Shown piece after piece: positions 59,068 to 64,000 of a stretch of 64,000 nt of DNA. The stretch lies in assembly GCA_902168255.1 (NCBI GenBank), contig CABHON010000001.1:1-64000 (forward strand), in the 5' to 3' direction. Source of the stretch: an uncultured Legionella sp. (lineage in GTDB: Bacteria > Pseudomonadota > Gammaproteobacteria > Legionellales > Legionellaceae). The notes below the pieces were generated by a model that was not told the DNA's origin, ran no database searches, and saw only the letters and a program-made list of their open reading frames with translations. Made by a program: the position numbers and the translations under genes. The stretch's first letter is position 1; each line of letters begins with the position of its first letter.

Positions 59068-59778
59068 ATGAGACAACTTGTACTTGATACAGAAACCACA
59101 GGACTAGAGCCTACCCAAGGCCATAGACTTATTGAAGTGGCAGCAGTAGAAATGATTAACCGTCGGTTTACTGGCAACTATATTCATTATTATATTAATC
59201 CTGAACGAGAAATCGACGCTGGCGCTCAAAAAGTCCATGGCATCACTAATCAATTTTTAGACGATAAACCTAAATTTCATGAAATAGCGGATGATTTATT
59301 CGCTTATTTAGACGGCAGTGAACTCATTATTCATAATGCCCCTTTTGATCTAGGGTTTCTCGATCATGAGTTTTTAAATTTAAATAAAGCTTTTCAAAAA
59401 AATTTCTCCAAGATTAGTGAATGCTGCTCCATTATCGACACGCTTGTCATGGCAAGAAAAAAACATCGTGGTCAAAAAAACAATCTTGATGCCCTTTGCA
59501 AACGCTATCAAGTAGACAACTCTGGCCGGGATTGGCACGGCGCGTTAATTGATGCTGAATTATTGGGTGGCGTGTATTTAGCGATGACTGGCGGACAAAT
59601 CAGCTTATTTGATACGGCTATATCACCGGAAGCAGCCACAGCTTCTGCCCTTTCCTCACCTGATATCCTCATTACACAACCGCTTTATGACCTTCCTCAA
59701 GGTCCATTTAAAGTGGTATATGCCTCGGAAGATGAGTTGGCCACTCATCAGCAATATATGGAAAAAATTAGTAGTTGA
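59068..59778 (+). CDS. dnaQ: DNA polymerase III epsilon subunit
   Basis: 236 aa from the ATG at 59068. Exonuclease motifs: LDTETTGLEP (5-14), HNAPFDLGFLD (about 90-100) and HGALIDAELL (about 154-163). It is the 3'-5' proofreading subunit. The C-terminal tail should contact the alpha subunit. A short AT hairpin (ACTATT/AATAGT) followed by T residues lies after the stop (about 59777-59815) and may terminate it. Confidence 0.95.
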   Translation: MRQLVLDTETTGLEPTQGHRLIEVAAVEMINRRFTGNYIHYYINPEREIDAGAQKVHGITNQFLDDKPKFHEIADDLFAYLDGSELIIHNAPFDLGFLDHEFLNLNKAFQKNFSKISECCSIIDTLVMARKKHRGQKNNLDALCKRYQVDNSGRDWHGALIDAELLGGVYLAMTGGQISLFDTAISPEAATASALSSPDILITQPLYDLPQGPFKVVYASEDELATHQQYMEKISS

Positions 59779-59846
59779 CTATTGTATAAATAGTATCTTA
59801 TAATTTTTTTGCTTCCAACAAATGCGCCTACTATAGGATAAGAAAT

Positions 59847-60105
59847 ATGCAAATAGTTCAATACGATCAAATATCAGAAAAAATCATTGAAATAAGACAA
59901 CAAAAAGTAATTATTGATGCCGACGTAGCAGTACTTTATGGTGTAGCAACAAGAGATATTAACAAAGCAGTTAAAAATAACCCAGAAAAATTTCCTAATG
60001 GTTCTATAATTGAATTGAATTTAATTTAAATGAAAAGAAAGAGCTGGTGGAAAATTTCCACCGGTTCTATAAATTAAAATATTCAACTACATTTCCAAAA
60101 GAAGA
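59847..60105 (+). pseudogene. ORF6N/KilA-N-type DNA-binding protein, frameshifted and truncated
   Basis: The first frame reads IIEIRQQKVIIDADVAVLYG, the ORF6N domain pattern, but stops at 60027-60029. A tandem duplication of TTTAA at 60021-60030 causes this: removing one TTTAA joins ELNLNEKKELVENFHRFYK in one frame. Homology ends near KLKYSTTFPK. The expected rest (the AFTEQGLYML segment and a C-terminal coil) is missing, and the PAP2 gene enters from the other side. ORF6N genes are common phage and mobile-element cargo. Confidence 0.75.
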
Positions 60106-60146
60106 ATTTTTTAAAATCATGATACCCGAGGAGCTTAAAATAGTAA

Positions 60147-61058
60147 TTAACGAGAAGACACTGCACGTGCCCAAACCCAAGCCGAACCACAAATTAAAGC
60201 GCTTGCAATCAAGTCAACTAAATAATGCCACCCTAATAATAAGGCCGCAGTGACAATGAGGATGTTAAAAGGCAAAATTATCCACCAGAGCCATCGCACA
60301 GGCCATGCACTTATTTGGAATAATATCGCCCATATGACATGAAACGATGGCATAGATATTAAGCCTCCTAAACGCGAATGAGGTACTAAATGGTGATGAA
60401 TTTCATAAAACTTTTGACCAGTATTATATTGTGCTTCTAAAAAATGTGGACTGTAAACAATGCTTGCTGGAGCCATTGTGGGCCAAAAATAATAAATAAA
60501 AAAACCAACAAACAAAGTGAACAAGACAAAAAAGAAATATCTTTTTACTGCTAAAAATTGTCGAAGAAAAATAAGCAAGATAGGAACTATAAATATCTCG
60601 TAATTCAAAAAGTTATAGGCTTTATATAAACACTTTACAAAAAAGGGATGTTGATACAAGGCATGCATAGCTTTCTCAGGATTATAAAATAGAGCTAAGT
60701 CCGACTGAAGCAAATACTCATCAATAGGTTCAAAGGGCGTCAATTGAATAGCCGTTGTTGCATACATCACCAGTGAAACAATTAAGAAATAAGCATTCAC
60801 ATAGGTCAGCGTCTGAGTAATTCTAGACTGTGCCCCTAGAGTATAAAAACAGCCTAACGTAAAAAGTACACCGAAAAAAACCACGCTGATCGCATCGGCT
60901 AAAAAATAATTCACGAGGGAATAATGCCAATAATAATGGTTAATCGCTAAAATTCCTGACGCTATCGCAAAGATAATAACAAAAAAAGTTAGTGTTAGAC
61001 GGTCAAGTTTTTGAAAACTAAAGGGTTCCACTGAAGGCGAAGTAAGCTTGTTTATCAT
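60147..61058 (-). CDS. PAP2-superfamily membrane phosphatase/phosphotransferase (Aur1-like)
   Basis: 303 aa with six or more spans. The PAP2 catalytic motifs are visible as SMPSFHV (about 235-241) and WHYLVDLI (about 279-286). The first motif, KxxxxxxRP, is not clear. This pattern is closer to the Aur1/inositolphosphotransferase branch than to classical PAP2. It may act on a lipid phosphate in the periplasmic leaflet. Its 3' end lies 42 bp from the ORF6N remnant. Confidence 0.78.
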   Translation of the reverse strand: MINKLTSPSVEPFSFQKLDRLTLTFFVIIFAIASGILAINHYYWHYSLVNYFLADAISVVFFGVLFTLGCFYTLGAQSRITQTLTYVNAYFLIVSLVMYATTAIQLTPFEPIDEYLLQSDLALFYNPEKAMHALYQHPFFVKCLYKAYNFLNYEIFIVPILLIFLRQFLAVKRYFFFVLFTLFVGFFIYYFWPTMAPASIVYSPHFLEAQYNTGQKFYEIHHHLVPHSRLGGLISMPSFHVIWAILFQISAWPVRWLWWIILPFNILIVTAALLLGWHYLVDLIASALICGSAWVWARAVSSR

Positions 61059-61144
61059 TTTAATATTTTAAATAATTGGCCTATGGCTTGTCAAAAAAAA
61101 TAAATGCTTTAAAATAATAGGTTTTTTACCTTTGCGAGTCTCTT

Positions 61145-62947
61145 GTGCTTGATTTAAAGAAAATACGAAATTTTTCCGTTATTGCCCATATTGATCATGG
61201 GAAATCAACGCTTTCTGATCGATTGATTCAACATTGTGGTGGCCTCTCTGAGCGAGAAATGAGTGCCCAAGTGTTAGATTCCATGGATATTGAACGCGAA
61301 CGCGGCATTACCATTAAAGCCCAAAGCGTGCGCTTAATGTATAAAGCAAAAGATGGTGAAACTTATGAATTAAATTTCATCGACACCCCTGGTCACGTGG
61401 ATTTTAGTTATGAAGTATCACGTTCTCTTTTTGCGTGTGAAGGGGCTTTATTAGTGGTCGATGCAGCTCAAGGCGTTGAAGCTCAAACTCTTGCCGTGTG
61501 TTGTACTGCCATTGATCAGGGTTTAGAAGTTATTCCTGTACTGAACAAAATCGACTTACCTCAAGCTGAACCCGAACGCGTTATTAATGAAATTGAAGAA
61601 ATTGTCGGTATTGAAGCCCAAGACTCACTTCGTGTCAGCGCGAAGACAGGTATTGGTATTGATGACTTGCTAGAAATGTTAGTCAAAAAAGTTCCACCAC
61701 CAACAGGGGACGCAGAAGCTCCGCTTCAAGCATTAATTATTGATTCATGGTTTGATAGTTATTGGGGCGTGGTGTCGCTCGTACGCGTTAAAAATGGTGT
61801 GCTTCGCGTAGGTGAAAAAATGCAGGTGGTTTCTACCGGAAAATCTTACGTTGTGGATAAAATTGGTGTCTTTACCCCTAAACGCACCGATACCGGTGTT
61901 CTTTATACTGGCGAAGTAGGTTATGTCGTTGCGGGAATTAAAGACATTCATGGCGCCCCTGTAGGCGATACCTTAACATTGGCTAATAATCCCGCTTTAG
62001 AGCCTTTGCCTGGTTTTAAAAAAGCACAGCCTCAAGTGTTTGCAGGGCTTTTCCCCATTAATGCCGATGATTATGAAGATTTTCGTGACGCTTTGTCCAA
62101 ACTTAGTTTGAATGATGCCTCCCTATTTTATGAACCAGAGGTTTCAAGTGCGCTTGGTTTTGGTTTCCGTTGTGGCTTTTTAGGTATGCTTCACATGGAA
62201 ATTATTCAAGAACGTTTAGAACGTGAATATGAATTAGACCTTATTACGACTGCTCCTACAGTAGTCGTAGAAGTCATTACTACAAAAAACGAAACGTTAC
62301 ATATTGATAACCCAGCCGATTTGCCTGCGGTAAATTATATTAGCCAAATGAATGAGCCTATTGTTAAAGCCAATATCCTTGTTCCTCAAGCTTACCTAGG
62401 GCCTGTGTTAACCTTATGTACCGAACGGCGCGGCATTCAGAAAAACATGGTTTATCTAGGTAATCAAATCTCATTGACCTATGAATTACCCATGAGTGAA
62501 GTCGTATTAGATTTTTTTGACCGATTAAAATCCGTGAGTCGCGGATATGCTTCTTTAGACTATCATTTTGAACGCTTTCAACCGGCCGATTTGGTTAAGC
62601 TTGATATTTTAATTAATAGTGAAAAAGTTGACGCTTTATCCCTTATTGTCCATCGAGACAAAGCTATTCCTCGTGGTCGGGAACTAGTAGCTCGCATGCG
62701 TGAAATTATTCCCCGCCAAATGTTTGACGTCGCTATACAAGCCGCTTTAGGTGCGCATATTATTGCACGAGAGACAGTGAAAGCCCTACGCAAAAATGTT
62801 ATTGCTAAATGTTATGGTGGAGACGTCAGTCGTAAACGTAAATTGCTTGATAAGCAAAAGGAAGGAAAAAAACGCATGAAACAAGTCGGTCGCGTTGAAA
62901 TTCCTCAAGAAGCCTTTTTGGCAATCCTCAAATCGGATGGTAAATAA
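61145..62947 (+). CDS. lepA: Elongation factor 4 (LepA)
   Basis: 600 aa with a GTG start at 61145 (GTG CTT GAT, giving [19 protein letters not shown]). G1 [10 protein letters not shown] (about 13-22), G3 DTPGHVDF (about 81-88) and G4 NKID are intact, and the C-terminal LepA-specific domain is complete. It is a ribosome-associated GTPase linked to initiation and back-translocation. lepB starts 2 bp after the stop. Confidence 0.97.
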   Translation: MLDLKKIRNFSVIAHIDHGKSTLSDRLIQHCGGLSEREMSAQVLDSMDIERERGITIKAQSVRLMYKAKDGETYELNFIDTPGHVDFSYEVSRSLFACEGALLVVDAAQGVEAQTLAVCCTAIDQGLEVIPVLNKIDLPQAEPERVINEIEEIVGIEAQDSLRVSAKTGIGIDDLLEMLVKKVPPPTGDAEAPLQALIIDSWFDSYWGVVSLVRVKNGVLRVGEKMQVVSTGKSYVVDKIGVFTPKRTDTGVLYTGEVGYVVAGIKDIHGAPVGDTLTLANNPALEPLPGFKKAQPQVFAGLFPINADDYEDFRDALSKLSLNDASLFYEPEVSSALGFGFRCGFLGMLHMEIIQERLEREYELDLITTAPTVVVEVITTKNETLHIDNPADLPAVNYISQMNEPIVKANILVPQAYLGPVLTLCTERRGIQKNMVYLGNQISLTYELPMSEVVLDFFDRLKSVSRGYASLDYHFERFQPADLVKLDILINSEKVDALSLIVHRDKAIPRGRELVARMREIIPRQMFDVAIQAALGAHIIARETVKALRKNVIAKCYGGDVSRKRKLLDKQKEGKKRMKQVGRVEIPQEAFLAILKSDGK

Positions 62948-62949
62948 TA

Positions 62950-63750
62950 ATGACGTTTATTACGCAAAATTTTGAATTAATACTTTTTTTATTAGTGTTA
63001 ATCTCTGGACTTATTTCATTAATCGATATTATTTGGCTTGCTAAAAAAAGAGCAGCTAAAGCAGAAGCCCAAGGAGCAGCATTAAAATTACCCGCTATAG
63101 TGGAGTATTCCCGCTCATTTTTTCCCGTGTTATTTATTGTTTTCCTTATCCGTTCCTTTGTGGCAGAACCTTATCGTATTCCATCAGGCTCTCTTAAACC
63201 AACATTGTCTATTGGGGATTTTATTGTAGTCAATAAATTTGCCTATGGATTGCGCTTACCTATATTACATACCAAATTTTTGGATATTAAAGAACCAAAA
63301 CATGGTGATTTGGTTGTCTTCCGCTTCCCTCCTGAACCTTCTATTGATTACATTAAACGTGTCATTGGGTTACCTGGCGATCATATCGAATATAAAGATA
63401 AAATACTTTATGTAAATGGCAAAAAAATGCCCCAAAAATTTTTGAAATACGCGATTGATTCCGAACCAGGATTAGGCACTTGGAAAGTAGAAAAAAAACG
63501 TGAGAATTTTGCCGGCATTAAACATGATATTTATATTCGTCCTGACGTTACAAACAGCGATTTTGAAGTAACGGTTCCTAAAGGACAATATTTTGTCATG
63601 GGTGACAATCGTGATAACAGCAGTGACAGTCGTTATTGGGGCTTTGTTCCTGATAAAAATTTAATTGGCCAAGCTTTTTGTATATTGGTGAGTTGGGATG
63701 AAGAATCCGACAGCGTTCGTTGGTCACGTATTGGTAAAATTGTCCATTAA
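62950..63750 (+). CDS. lepB: Signal peptidase I
   Basis: 266 aa. Two N-terminal spans (about 7-27 and 54-71). The catalytic Ser is in RIPSGSLKPTL (Met-Lys in many homologues is Leu-Lys here) and the catalytic Lys in YIKRVIGLPGD. The GDNRDNSSDSR box E is near 217. It cleaves signal peptides at the outer face of the inner membrane. Gene order lepA-lepB-rnc is the standard gammaproteobacterial one. Confidence 0.97.
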   Translation: MTFITQNFELILFLLVLISGLISLIDIIWLAKKRAAKAEAQGAALKLPAIVEYSRSFFPVLFIVFLIRSFVAEPYRIPSGSLKPTLSIGDFIVVNKFAYGLRLPILHTKFLDIKEPKHGDLVVFRFPPEPSIDYIKRVIGLPGDHIEYKDKILYVNGKKMPQKFLKYAIDSEPGLGTWKVEKKRENFAGIKHDIYIRPDVTNSDFEVTVPKGQYFVMGDNRDNSSDSRYWGFVPDKNLIGQAFCILVSWDEESDSVRWSRIGKIVH

Positions 63751-63752
63751 TA

Positions 63753-64000
63753 ATGACATCACTTAACGCACTGTATAAAAAGTTGGATTATAGTTTTAAA
63801 CAACCAACTCATCTTAAAACAGCACTCACGCATCGCAGTTACTCTGCAAGCAATAATGAGCGCTTGGAATTTCTTGGTGATTCGTTGTTAAATCTTATTG
63901 TTGCTCAAGCCCTTTATGAACAATACCCTAAAGCCACTGAAGGTGAATTAAGCCGCCTACGGGCTTATCTTGTACAAGAAGATTCACTTGCTGAAATTGC
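63753..64000 (+). CDS. rnc: Ribonuclease III, N-terminal part (runs off window)
   Basis: The ATG at 63753 opens a frame to the window end (82 codons). RNase III signature NERLEFLGDSLLNLIVAQAL is at about 38-57, including the acidic catalytic residues, followed by EGELSRLRAYLVQEDSL. It starts 2 bp after the lepB stop. It processes rRNA precursors and double-stranded RNA. The rest, with the dsRNA-binding domain, lies beyond 64000. Confidence 0.95.
   Translation, partial: MTSLNALYKKLDYSFKQPTHLKTALTHRSYSASNNERLEFLGDSLLNLIVAQALYEQYPKATEGELSRLRAYLVQEDSLAEI

Overview
The window is an AT-rich piece of a gammaproteobacterial chromosome. It looks most like Legionellales (the Legionella/Coxiella/Berkiella neighbourhood). 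The evidence is a Legionella-type malate dehydrogenase, RpoH, Hda, MltB, rsmA/apaH, lepA-lepB-rnc, abundant palindromic repeats, and several proteins that look like secreted effectors of a host-associated bacterium. Genus and species cannot be fixed from the sequence. The first 74 bases are Illumina Nextera adapter, so this is the end of a short-read contig.

Layout. 75-3410: a 23S rRNA truncated at the contig end, tRNA-Ala and tRNA-Ile on the minus strand, with a strong promoter just before tRNA-Ile and no 16S gene. 3.4-16.9 kb: housekeeping genes (hemW, mdh, rpoH, pyrF, ffh, mltB) mixed with accessory genes (a DUF4143 ATPase, a 2OG oxygenase, a Pif1-like helicase, a PRTase-like protein). 17-32.5 kb: mtaD, a DUF1003 protein, a probable circularly permuted OTU protease, proS, a saccharopine-pathway gene pair, an MFS transporter, miaB, hda, an MlaE/MlaF pair and a type II membrane protein. 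The gaps hold several repeat families. 32.9-43.4 kb: a tight ten-gene minus-strand operon with carrier protein, ketosynthase-like, acyl-CoA-dehydrogenase-like, MATE, two adenylating enzymes, hydrolase and PLP decarboxylase. It reads as an uncharacterised small-molecule pathway. 43.8-50 kb: L,D-transpeptidase, rsmE, rsmA, a TraI_2-like protein, apaH, rpiA and an acid phosphatase. 50.6-56.1 kb: queD-like, midA and two large unrecognised acidic/Ser-rich proteins. 56.4-64 kb: argS, a SPOR protein, dnaQ, an ORF6N pseudogene, a PAP2 phosphatase, lepA, lepB and the start of rnc.

Most notable: the ten-gene carrier-protein operon with repeated operator-like sites at its promoter; an OTU-like protein whose His motif precedes its Cys motif; a 23S operon separated from 16S with its own promoter; and inverted-repeat elements that carry decayed DUF559 endonuclease genes. 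All assignments come from reading motifs. No database search was run.
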